Shown here: positions 33,481-47,010 of the stretch, piece after piece | Layout: each line of letters starts with the position of its first letter | How positions within the stretch are numbered: position 1 is the first letter of the stretch | NCBI GenBank assembly: GCA_050084515.1 | Contig: CM114273.1 | Location: forward strand, 28,892,001-28,956,000 | Direction: 5' to 3' | DNA from: Blasia pusilla | Lineage: Eukaryota; Marchantiophyta; Marchantiopsida; Blasiales | DNA length: 64,000 bases | Made by a program: the position numbers and the translations under genes | Notes under the pieces: model-generated | Told to the model about the DNA's origin: nothing | What the model saw: only the letters and a program-made list of their open reading frames with translations | The model's database searches: none

Positions 33481-35537
33481 AAGTTACTATAAGAAAAATA
33501 TAAAAATTAATTGAAAAGGAAAAGTGATGCATATGGTATCGGAAGAGGTGGCTCAAGAATATGAATTTCTAATGTCCTAAACGTATGTAGGGGCGAAACA
33601 ATAAGGTAAGGAGTTGAAAGAGCAAGGAAGACTTTTGGGAGGAATTGACTTAAAACAAACCCGTAAAAAAAAATAGGCGCCTACAAAGGGGAAGAAAAAG
33701 TAGAAAACCTACTTGATATCAAATGAACGAGCTCGTCAAGACAATCGAAACAGGCCCAAACACGCCCAAACCCGACATTCGAGAAGAAAGTTATGAAAGA
33801 AATTGGAAACACCAAAAAAGAGGATGTGGGGAGTAAGTGAGCCACCCACCAATGACCGCTATGAGGAAATGAGTTCGTAATGTTGGGCCCAACCCGTATC
33901 AAAAGATCCAGAAAAGCAAGAGGAATCCCTTAAACCAATGGTAACCCGGTATCACTCTATAAGGAGAGCGCTATGTTTGAAATTGCGTATAGGAATCTAT
34001 GAGCACATTTAGGAGAGAAGGAGGTCCAAAGATCCCAAGAACTTTGGAAATCTCAATCTTAAGTGGAAAAAAGAAGAACCCAAAGTTTAAGCTTGAGAAG
34101 ATGAACACATTGGGCCTTAAATTGAAAAGATTGGATCACCAAAAGAAAACAAATAGTGGAAAGAATTGTTTAAAATTTTTTTGAGATTAGGGAAAAATGT
34201 TAGGGAAAGAAAAAAATTTGTGGAAGGCAATTTTTAAAAAATAAGTTAAGAACTTTAGGTCATATAAATCCAAGGGAAAGAAAGTAAAATAGTAGAGGGC
34301 ATTTAAAAATAGATATAAATAAGGGTTAGGTTCGGGATAGGCATGGTAAACCCAACCCTATGCGTAAGCACACTCCAAACCCAAACCTATTCCTGAGGCT
34401 GCAGCCATCCAAACTCTAGCCCACTCTCGAGCCCCACCGCCGCCACTTATTGAACTGGTAGTACCTTCAGATCTTTGATCCGACAGCGACGTTCTGATTT
34501 GATGGCCACCTTCATATCTTTGATCTGACAGTAAGGCCGTCGATCCGCTCCCAGCCTCCCTCTCTACCACCTTCGAACTGACGCCTATTATCCTCATTTT
34601 GCTCTAAGTTCTTTCGGCTCTCCGCCCACGCTCTCTTCCCTTCCGCCCATGCATGGTGCGACTACGTGCTCGCGCACCGTCCTTTGCGGCTATCTGCTCA
34701 CCTCTTTCCAAGCTTATCGCTACGTGCGCTTGCCCACGGTCTACAGAGCTACCATGTTGTTGTCTATCTCACGCTCTCTTCCCGTTAGAGCTCTGTCTTC
34801 TCATTTTTTCACTTGGTCCTTTGGTGAATGTAGGACGGGCATGTCTCGTGCTTTCTTGCTCGTTGCAATTGCTTGTTGAAACAAAATTTGGGTGCTCCTA
34901 GCTGAGACTTAGCGGCTCCTTGTTGAGACTAAACGCGGGAGCATTCAGATTCTGAGATTGAACACGGGTGCTACTATATGAGACTATGCGGTGATGCTCT
35001 ATACTCATTTGTGCTTCTATGCGCTCTTGTGTTCGCCATGGCTCCTTTCTAAGACTACGTGTTGTTGTCACTCGCTCCGCATTGCGGGAATGCAGAGGCA
35101 ATGCAGTCCTTGCCTGTAGAGCGTGTGCCTACTTTGGCCTTGGCTCTCGAGCTTGTGCTTGCTTGTGGTCGTGGCTGCTCCCTTTCTCTACTCTGCCACC
35201 CGCTCTCCTCGCCCAATCTGCCATTTCTTTCATCAAAAGTAGATCCGCCATGGGGTTGGGGGTTTGTCTGTTTGAGGCCTATTGCTGATTTTTGTCTTTC
35301 CAATTGGGTGGAGTTGAACTTGGCATGTCTTCTACTTCTCGACCGATTGATCAGAGTGATCAAAATCTCTCCGGATTGATGAGAGGGTTGTTCCACTGAG
35401 TGAATGTTCTAGAATCTCATCATTGATCCTCACTTTTGAATTTGCATCCTTCTCTGTAGCTTCGATATGTTCTGCACAAATTTTGGGAGTTGTGTTTGCA
35501 CAGAAGAGTGTGGAGTTGCCCCACATGAAAGAAACGA
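33481..35537. other. No supported gene
   Basis: AT-rich to about 34,340, then GC-richer to 35,350. A 113-codon minus frame (35,055-35,396) and overlapping plus frames are present, but none has a recognisable motif. A short word ('atctttgatc') recurs at 34,471 and 34,517 inside a near-repeat. Confidence 0.45.
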
Positions 35538-35780
35538 GAGGTGACTTGGGAGCGCAATTGGAATTGGAGTTGAACCTAGAACACTTTCAAATCGGGAGTT
35601 GTTGAAGACGGGAGTTGAGTCGAGAGCACAGGTGGAGTGGGAGCTGAACCTGGACCTCTTTCAAATCAAGGAGTTGCTGAAAATAGGAGATGACTTGGGA
35701 GCGCTACTCCAGTTGAAGTTGAATGTGGAGGAACACTCAACCCGGGAGCTGCTGGAGACGGGAGGTCACTCAACCTCTTG
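35538..35780 (+). repeat. 75-bp (25-codon) tandem repeat, three units
   Basis: Units start at 35,538, 35,612, 35,687 and a partial one at 35,762. Units 2 and 3 are exactly 75 bp and translate as 25-residue repeats ('VEWELNLDLFQIKELLKI'; 'LLQLKLNVEEHSTRELLET'), Leu-rich and amphipathic. Unit 1 is 74 bp, a single-base deletion that breaks the frame after 'LELELNLEHFQI'. A multiple-of-three period suggests that the array once was coding. Confidence 0.75.
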
Positions 35781-35847
35781 GAAAAATTGTCAAGTGAGAT
35801 GGAGGAATGTCAGTCCGCAACCTGTTGGAGACTCAAGAGCTTCTTGA

Positions 35848-36225
35848 ACCTCAAGATGCCAAACTTGTGGACTACCTGTAATCCACAAACCATACATGAT
35901 TGTTAGAGAAGATTGTTCAGAGACCTAGCATAATTGACTCTGCACAGGAATAGAGCTTTGTAACTTTTAAAAGAGAACAAAGTTGTAATCATCTAGACAC
36001 ATGAATAAAGCTCTGTATCAACTCTCAAGGGTAGAAATTTGATTGAAGTAAACAGTTACCTGAGTAAGTGACTATGTGCGCACTATTTGCTTGGGAGTGT
36101 CTACTTTGAATGCAATTTATAAATACAATCGACTCTCCATATTTCCTGAGAGTACAAAAACCCTAAAAACCATTTCACAACTCTTCGGAAGGGAAAGGAC
36201 CTACATGAACGGACTTCCTTTGATA
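35848..36225. other. No gene seen
   Basis: AT-rich, without open frames of note; nothing recognisable. Confidence 0.6.
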
Positions 36226-36462
36226 CAATCATAATTGTCACCACGACAGAATTTAAAAGTTAAAAAAAAAACCGTTGTAAGATATTGCGGCGGCTGCAAG
36301 TGTACGACACACAAAAACCCCCACGAAATCCCAGAGGGCTCGACAGACAACTACAAAGCTGTACTAAGATCCAAAACCAAAGATAAAGTTCATTAGCCAA
36401 AACTGCCACGTGGCGCAAGGAGAGATGTTTGTGTTGGGAGAAGCACTCTCCTATAATAGTAT
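36226..36462 (-). mobile_element. Helitron-like element, minus strand
   Basis: Related over its length to 40,148-40,356. Both, read on the minus strand, start with a 'tctatactat' terminus and share 'ccacgaca', 'gtgggagtt'-type and 'cacttgcag'-type parts less clearly, and end near 'attgtcaccacgac' (plus strand). The start is directly head-to-head with the plus-strand element that begins at about 36,463. Confidence 0.45.
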
Positions 36463-36687
36463 AGATTATTATGGGAGAGTGCATTCTTGATTTTTAAACA
36501 CCTCTATGCTTGACCGTGGTTACAAAAACTGGGAAGCAAGAAAATATTTTACATGGTACAGACAACAAGAAAAAAATTGAATTTATATGCAGCATCATTA
36601 ATCCCTTTCTTTCACGGGCTATACACTAGCTCTTCAAACACTTTTCCATCTCCCGTGCATCGCACGGGAGTACATTATGAAGACTAG
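36463..36687 (+). mobile_element. Helitron-like non-autonomous element with intact 3' hairpin
   Basis: 5' part 'gattattatgggagagtgca', internal 'tatgcagcatcattaatccc' and 'cacgggctatacactagctc' shared with the 44-kb array, and a perfect subterminal hairpin at 36,652-36,668 (stem CCCGTGC/GCACGGG, loop atc). It ends CTAG (36,684-36,687) followed by T. Hairpin plus CTAG-T is the diagnostic Helitron 3' end. There is no coding capacity, so it depends on an autonomous partner. Confidence 0.75.
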
Positions 36688-36689
36688 TC

Positions 36690-40147
<3,458 letters not shown>

Positions 40148-40356
40148 TGTAATTATCACCACGACAAAATTTGAAATTTTTTAAAAAAGCCATTGGAAAC
40201 TACTAGCGCACATTCACGAAAACCCTAAAATCTTTGAATGTGGGAAATACGCGCCCAAAAAATCTCACACCATCCCCTCATTTTCCTTAACCACCATCTG
40301 TCAAGAGCGCAACTATTTGCACCAAGAGAACGCAATCTCCCATCATAGTATAGATA
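40148..40356 (-). mobile_element. Helitron-like element, minus strand (second copy)
   Basis: Minus strand begins 'tctatactatgatgggagat' at about 40,356 and runs to about 40,148, paralleling 36,226-36,462 ('atcaccacgacaaaatttga' on the plus strand at the far end). About 210 bp, no coding capacity; the 3' hairpin is not obvious. Confidence 0.45.
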
Positions 40357-40359
40357 AGA

Positions 40360-41935
40360 TATCTTCTCATTTAGATTTTCCTTGTTTTACATTTGGATCG
40401 TGAGACTTACGTCCCGCTATGTGAGACGTCCTAATGTGACTATGCACGAGCATACCGAGAAGTTCAAGTCGTTGAGGTCACTGGGCTCCCTTGCTTGTCA
40501 TCACTAGTCTCCATATGAATGGTGGGTTTTTTTTTTACAAAAACTCGTACGCGATTGAAATATAGCTAGTGTAGTAGTAATGTGGCCATGCCACTTGACC
40601 GACAAGTATTTGATAGGAGCTCCAACACATCCCCTTGAGGTTCTTACATATCTAAAATGTCTCAATTCTAACCCTAATCTCTTAAATTTATGAGGGAGCC
40701 ACCATCATGGTTTCGATAGGGAATCTCTAATGTTAGTAGACATGTGTATGGATTGTAGAAGAGGACCACTTATAATTTTACACAAACAAGTGTCCATACT
40801 CACCCCACTTTAATGTTGACAAGTGTTCATTATAAAAAGAGTTACTATTTTTTTTAAGGGACCTTCCTTTTCAAGAAGAGATTCACTTCTTTTAGAGAAG
40901 AACTACCAAAAAAAAGTAATGCCTCTTTCTTAACGTTATAATATGGATGGTGAATTAGGAGTTGTGGCAATCAAATCTGTAAAATTAAATAACTTGGAAA
41001 GAATGTTTATATTTCCTTCCTCCTCCATGGAACTCTAGAGCTAACGACAATCTTTAAGAGTAGAGATGGAGGCCTCCAAGTAGATTGCTTTGAGAATTTT
41101 GGTAGAATTTGCGATTTTTAAATTAGCGTAACATTTGATTTTGATCATGGATTGTTGCTTGCTCACTATCTACAATTTTCTTGAAGTTGTTTCAACAAAC
41201 CTTTTAATAAATCTTTCGCATTATCATAAAAGAATATCATTCACATAAAACATCATGCACTAAAACATGAAGCAAAGGAAAAAGTAGCCCAAGAGGGTTA
41301 CTTGTCACTTTACTTTTCAATCTAATGAGAAAATTTCCCATTAAATTGAAAATTAGAAAATAAAATATGGCAATCAAATTACAAAATTAATTTAAGACAA
41401 AAAATAAACATAAAATATTACTGAGTTATGATTGGATAATTTTGATGAATGGCTTCCTACCCCTTAAAACAAATTTCCATATACACTAATTATTAATAAT
41501 AAGTTGCAACAACCAAGATAGAAGAGAAGTTGTTATGTCCTACTTCGTAAGGGTATGGTAAGTCGAAGAGAAACTCCTTGCCTTTATGGATGTCATTCTT
41601 CTGATTATTGGTAGAAAAAGTTCACATTAGATACTCCATAAGATTGTGAGTCCCAAATCCACAATCTAGGTCATGACACTACAAAATTTACCTCTCCATC
41701 TATAAACATAAAAAGTTATGTGATTTTCTTGCAATAACTTTGATCCAATTTGAAAATAGTCACATATTTACAAATTTTGTAGTCACCAATATGGAGTTTA
41801 AAATTTTGGAAGTCCATCACAATCATGTTGTGTGCATATAAATTACTACAAAGCATCCATGGGTCTCATCATCCATACAACTCGTGAAGCTTGAAATCAT
41901 ACTTAAACATGGAAACCATACATACTATCATGTTT
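40360..41935. other. No gene seen; dispersed repeat at 40.74-40.93 kb
   Basis: 40,736-40,925 is homologous to 5,040-5,190 ('aagtgtccata', 'aaccttcctttt'-like and 'gattcacttcttttagagaa' segments in the same order). The rest is AT-rich and empty. Confidence 0.5.
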
Positions 41936-42240
41936 CAAAATATCTCCCATTAGATATGAGTCATCTCGCACACACTCCATAACTTTTCTCTCATGTCCAA
42001 CAAATTCCATTCTCATGATGAGAGGTTTGTATTATCATAGCTCTTCCACCTTATAGAAGGAGTTTCCACAAAGAGGAAATGAATTTTCCAAGCCCACTCT
42101 CCTTGAGGTATACCATCTCTTTGTCAAGATTATCCATCCCCTTCTTTATGACTATCATGTAGAGAAGAGGGCTCTACTTGGGAAAGATTTTGATTCTAGC
42201 CTATACGTTGCCATGGCTATGAGTGGTCTGTTTTAGCTCG
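41936..42240 (-). repeat. Old LTR fragment of the gypsy family
   Basis: In the same order as in the gypsy LTRs at 6,190-6,420 and 16,010-16,240 it has 'tctctcatgtccaac', 'gatgagaggtttg', 'catagctcttccaccttat', 'ccacaaagaggaaatga' and 'ccttgaggtatacc'. Similarity is moderate, so this is an old solo fragment. Confidence 0.5.
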
Positions 42241-43075
42241 CCCGCAACTTCTTAAGATGCCATCAAACAAGCCATTAGATGAAGACACATACCTTCAGAT
42301 ATGTGTTTTAAAACAGGTTTTTTGAACCATGGAGATGAACCTACAAACTCTGTGACCGTGGCCAATGGCGATGGCAATGCTTGTCTCTCGTTTTCTTCCC
42401 AATTTTCTTCCGATACAAGAAAATATCGCACATGGGACGGTTGTTAAACCATATGCAGGCACAGACGGAGTGAAAGTGGTTGGACGGCCTTGAATAGGCA
42501 CAAGAAATAAACTTGGGAAAGGTAAACTGAAAGAAACTCATGAAGAGAAGAGTGGGTGACTTTTCATCAAACTGAAGATGCCCGAAAGAAAAGGAAGGCT
42601 GAAAAATTTGAAAAATTGTATGAAGATGAGAAATCACAAGGGAATCGAATTGAGACTTCGTGGCTCCTGCCCGCAAAGCAAGGAGAAACGATGGCTCAAC
42701 AAATGTGAGAACTCCCTTGGTAAGTTGCTTCTGCCAAGGAAAATTTTAGACTTACTACTAAATTACTCACTATATTCATTTGTATTCTATTTGGACACAC
42801 GTTATTGCATTTGAAGCAACTACTATATTTCTTGAGGTAGCCAAAGTTTTCACGAAAAATGACCCCATCGTAAAGCCTTAAATGCTTGCAAATCCGCATT
42901 GGAACCTTCACCCCAATTATTAGGCCTTCTTGCGGTTAGTTCCTTTGTGATTTCTTGTACGGCTATTTAGCTACAACTCCTACTGTGTAAATTCCATGTC
43001 ACAGACTCAAATACCTTTTACCTAGAGGTTGGAAAAAGGAGTCCTTGGACGCTCTGGTGGTTAAAAGGCATTCTT
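42241..43075. other. No supported gene
   Basis: A 111-codon minus frame (42,341-42,676) has no recognisable domain. No other structure was noticed. Confidence 0.5.
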
Positions 43076-43370
43076 GGCTATTACATCCTTTGTTGTGTAC
43101 ATGGTAGATGCGTTCCCTTTGCTCCCATATTTTCTGTAAAATAAATCTCACCTGGCTGTTAAAACCTTTGTGGTGTACATGGCCGATATTCTCTCTTTGC
43201 TCCCACTCTTTGTGTACACTGTACAACAACTACCTCACTTGGTTGTTAAAATATTTTTGGTGTACATAGCCGATATTTTCCCTTTTCCTCCCCTCTTTGT
43301 GTACAAAAACTACCTCACCTGGTTGTTAACCTTTGTTGTATACATGGTAGATATATTCACTGTTGCATTA
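43076..43370. repeat. About 80-bp tandem repeat, 3.5 units
   Basis: Units start at 43,076, 43,154, 43,241 and 43,321 (spacings 78, 87, 80). They share 'ggttgttaa', 'gtgtacatggccgatatt' and 'ctctttgtgtacaa'. Indels are not multiples of three, so it is not a protein repeat. Confidence 0.8.
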
Positions 43371-44103
43371 CAACTAGGTTGCTACTTAATCGAATGCTTG
43401 CATTAAATGTCTTTGGATTCTATTATTTTGCTTTATGGGTAGATAATTCCCTACTCCTTATAATATTATCCATGTTTGAGTTATGTGCAAAACAAAGGAA
43501 GATCGTCAATCAAGGCCGCGGCACGCAAAATTGGCCATTAGCTACCATGGAATTGCAACCATGGAAGTGAAAGTGGAATCTTTTGCGTTCGGTGGTATAG
43601 GTGTGCATCAAAGCAGGCATTCTTTGAAGGTGGAGAAGGGATTTCCGAATGCAAGTGCTTTTGGAGATGATATCCATGTAGATAGAGTATTTATGATGAA
43701 GTTCATTTGGATGGAGGGAAGGAGATTGACACACTTTGAGTTGCAATGCTTCATGTGCTTGATCAAGTAAGAGAGGAATTGAAGGTTGATGCAATAATGA
43801 GGGTGTCGACACATGTCACCCCGAAAGAAGGAGTTGAATTAAAGAGAGATAATAAAGAAAACTAAACATCAGGCGTGCATGGTACGGGCACCGACTAATA
43901 TTATTATTAAAAAATATTTTCTTGATTTACAATTGGATGGACGATAAGAAAAATTTGCAGACATATTATGTGGGCAACATATTATGTGCTATACACTAAT
44001 AATCTTATACACTAATAATTTTATACTTACTTGGTGTCGTTCATAACACCGATGAAAGAGAGCATTAAAGAGAGAAAGTTTGTGCATTTTAGTGAGCTCA
44101 TAT
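43371..44103. other. No supported gene; possible Helitron-like end
   Basis: A 95-codon plus frame (43,483-43,770) has no domain I recognise. At about 43,875-43,900, 'gtgcatggtacgggcaccga' followed by 'ctaat' looks like a damaged Helitron 3' end. Confidence 0.4.
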
Positions 44104-44718
44104 CTATATTATTATGGGAGATTGCCTTCTTGATTTGCAAACACCTCTCCACTTGACATGTGGCAATTGGGCAGCAAGGAAATGTTTCACATGCTATGGG
44201 CAGCAAAAAGAAAATTTGAATTTATGTGCAACATCATTAGTCTCTTCCCTTCACGGGCTATACACTAGCTCATCAAACACTTTTTTATTTTCCGTGCATC
44301 GTATAGTCACCTTCTCTATATTATTATGGGAGAGTGCCTTCTTGATTTGCAAACACCTCTCTACTTGACACGTGGCAAGTGGCAGCAAGAAAAAAAATTT
44401 GAATTTATGTGGAGCATCATTAATCTCTTCCCTTCACGAGCGATACATGTATATTAGATCTTCAAATACTTTTTATTTCCCTGCATCACTCGGGCACCTT
44501 ATCTATATTATTATTGGAGAGTGCCTTCTTGATTTGCAAACACTCTCTCTACTTGACAAGTGACAATTAGGCCACAAGAAAATGTTTCACACACTACGGA
44601 TAGCAAGAATTTTTTTTTACGTTATGTGCAATATCATTAATCTCTACCCTTCAAGGGCAATACACTAGCTCTTCAAAAAAAAAAATATTTCTCATGCATC
44701 GTACGGACACCTTACTTG
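44104..44718 (+). mobile_element. Three Helitron-like elements in direct tandem
   Basis: Units start at 44,104, 44,315 and 44,502, each with 'tctatattattat' then 'gag' and 'tgccttcttgatttgcaaac'. All contain 'catcatta' and 'cactagct'-type segments (less exact in unit 2) and end in a 'tgcatcg'-type hairpin followed by 'caccttact' or 'caccttat'. Each 3' end abuts the next 5' TC directly, with little or no spacer. The last unit ends 'caccttacttgt', a damaged CTAG-T. Lengths are about 211, 187 and 217 bp. No coding capacity. Confidence 0.7.
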
Positions 44719-44890
44719 TGATTAGAAAAATAACCACACATGTTAATTACCACTATGCATGTCCGGTTTTTTTTTTCATCACGTAGGTAGACGTTAATTT
44801 TAAACGCGTATCTTATGCTGGATTCTCAACATCCACTTCTCTGAGCACCATTAATCTTATCGGCCCCCTTGCTTGATGGTTCCGACTTAG
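44719..44890. other. Short flank before copia gag
   Basis: No LTR terminus or primer-binding site that I can recognise immediately upstream of the copia gag frame, so the 5' LTR appears lost or unrecognisable. Confidence 0.4.
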
Positions 44891-45600
44891 ATGTTCGAAT
44901 CATTTGAGATCTGGGAGATGGCCAAAGGGGTCGATTCAAATCCACAAGCCACTTTGAGTTCTAGATGTTCATCTTCATCTAGTGATATCGATCTTGTTGT
45001 ATTGCTGGCATGGAAACGCAGAAATGGTGATGCTCTATATGCGACTATCACGAATGTAACCGATTCTGTCATGACTCTCATTCAACATACGACCACTGTT
45101 ATTGAGGCGTGGAATATTTTGAAGAATCATTATGAAACAAGGAATGAGACTCGGATTCAAAATTTGGAGAATCAACTTACGTCCGAGCGCGGAGCAATTT
45201 TTGACAATGATCAAGAATCTTCAAGATCATATGGCATCCGTAGGAATTTCAAATCCTTGGCACGTCGGTGCATAAGGATTTTGCCTCCAAGGTATGACAC
45301 TTTGGTCACTACATTGAATACTCAAGTAATACCCACGCCGCTTACTTTTGAACAATTTAGTACAATGTTTGTAGAAGAGGAAATCTGCTTCAAAGCAAGA
45401 GAGGGAAGTGATGCAGTATTTACTACCAACGTATAGAGAGGTAGAAATCAGGATTACAATTCAAATGTCAAGAAGAAATTTCCCAAGAAAGCCTTCAAAT
45501 GCTTTTATTGTGGTAAGCTACGTCATCTTATCAAAGATTGTACAAAAAGGAGTCAAGATGAGAAGAACGGTTGTTTTAAGACCTAAGAAGGAGTCTGGAA
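44891..45600 (+). pseudogene. copia gag with zinc knuckle
   Basis: Frame 44,891-45,436 has the copia gag (UBN2-type) core: 'AWKRRNGDALYATITNV', 'TTTVIEAWNILKNHYETR' and, later, 'LPPRYDTLVTTLNTQ'. After a stop the sequence continues in another frame with 'KCFYCGKLRHLIKDC', a perfect C-x2-C-x4-H-x4-C zinc knuckle (about 45,505-45,546). Gag packages the RNA. An internal deletion after 'QNLENQLTSERG' and the stops show decay. Confidence 0.75.
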
Positions 45601-45988
45601 ATTCTTCATATAGGTAGAACATTCCATTGAGTCAAAGAGTGAAGATGCATGGGTGCTCGATAATGGAGTATCTAGGCATATGACCAATTATAAGGATTGG
45701 TATGGCTCCTTAAAGCCTCTACATGAGCTCATCGTTATTACTGTTGGGAATAATACAAAGTGCCCTGTAGAAGGGAAAGGCACAATTTCTTTAGTCTCAC
45801 AAAAAGGAGATGAAAAGAAGTTAACTGATGTATTGTATATATCAGAGTTGAAGCGCAATTTGATTTCAATAGCAACATTATGTGATCGTGACCTAGAAGT
45901 TCGTTTCAAGAAAATTGGAGCAGTCATTGAGGATGCCAATTGGAAAGTAGTGGGTGAAGGTATACGACGTGGAAATACCTACGAGTAG
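45601..45988 (+). pseudogene. copia protease remnant
   Basis: The frame reads 'AWVLDNGVSRHMTNYKDW', the copia protease active site in which the usual Asp-Ser-Gly is Asp-Asn-Gly. It goes on with 'TKCPVEGKGTISL' and 'LTDVLYISELKRNLISIATL', both typical of copia polyproteins between protease and integrase. A stop lies just after 'NTYE'. Confidence 0.8.
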
Positions 45989-46033
45989 TATGCTTTCACG
46001 ACAAGTGTAGGTACAGATCTTAGTAGCAATAAG

Positions 46034-46672
46034 TTGTGGCATGAAAGACTTGGTCACTTGAGCTTTCCCTTACTAAGTAAGATGCAGAAATCTAGCATGG
46101 TTGCTAATTTACCAACAATTTTTGGAGTGTCGGATACATGTGAAGCTTGTATGATGGGCAAGCAACACCGACGACCATTTACACAAAAGTCTAGCAATAG
46201 AGCAAAGGCTCCTCTAGAGCTGATTCATGCTGACCTCTGTGGTAAAATGAGAACAGTGGCATTAGGTGGTTCTTCCTACTTCTTTTTAGTTATCGACGAT
46301 AATAGTAGGAAGATCAAGGTGTATTTCCTTCGTGATAAGGCAAGTGTTTTTGGAAAATTTAAAGTATGGCACAAGCTGGTTGAGAATGAGACAGGAAAGA
46401 AGGTAGAGAAGCTTTGCACCGATCAAGGAGGAGGATTCTTATCAATAGAATTCAACAAATATTTGGGGGAGCATGGAATCAAGAAAAAGTTAACCACGAC
46501 ACATACACCATAACAAAATGGAGTTGTTGAGAGTCAAAACCTTATAGTGGTGGAGATGGCAAGATATATGAAGAAAGCAAAAGGATTGACAGAAGGATTT
46601 TGGGCTGAAGCTGTTAATATTGCCGTTTAGATTCTAAATAGAAGTGCTACCAAGTCAGTGGAAGGCATGACT
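46034..46672 (+). pseudogene. copia integrase, N-terminal zinc domain and core (5' half)
   Basis: 'WHERLGHLSF' and 'CEACMMGKQHRRPF' give the His/Cys zinc-binding domain. The core has 'LIHADLCGKM' (first Asp) and 'CTDQGGGFLS' (second Asp, with Gly in place of the usual Glu of GGEF). After a stop comes 'QNGVVESQN', which contains the catalytic Glu. The reading ends at 'SATKSVEGMT', exactly at the breakpoint. Confidence 0.85.
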
Positions 46673-47010
46673 TGTCACGACCCTCATGACCAAACAAGCG
46701 CCAAAGCGGAACATTGGAACATTAGGGGGCTCACGCTAATATGGTTTGCGCGTTGGAGTGGTCTTGGAGAAGAGACAAGAAACGAGACGCAAGCGAGGTT
46801 TTGCATTTCATATGTTGTGGTCGCGACTGAGAAACCTGGACCAAACGTAGATCAAGACGTGAGAGGAGTCAAGTCTAGGAAGTGGGTTGCCAAAGGAAGG
46901 AATCCGGATTTGGGACGCCACTAGCGCTTGAGTTTCCGACTGTATTTATGGCCATAACTTTTAATGCCAAGATGCGTTTGGGACAAGTAAGGATGCGTTG
47001 GAAAGCCTAC
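46673..47010. mobile_element. Foreign fragment with LTR-type terminus inside copia
   Basis: Begins TGTCACGACC directly after the TGACT target duplication. The first nine bases equal the minus-strand start of the gypsy LTR (TGTCACGAC at 6,661). No coding capacity. Its right limit is set by the end of recognisable copia RNase H at about 47,011 and is approximate. Confidence 0.55.
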
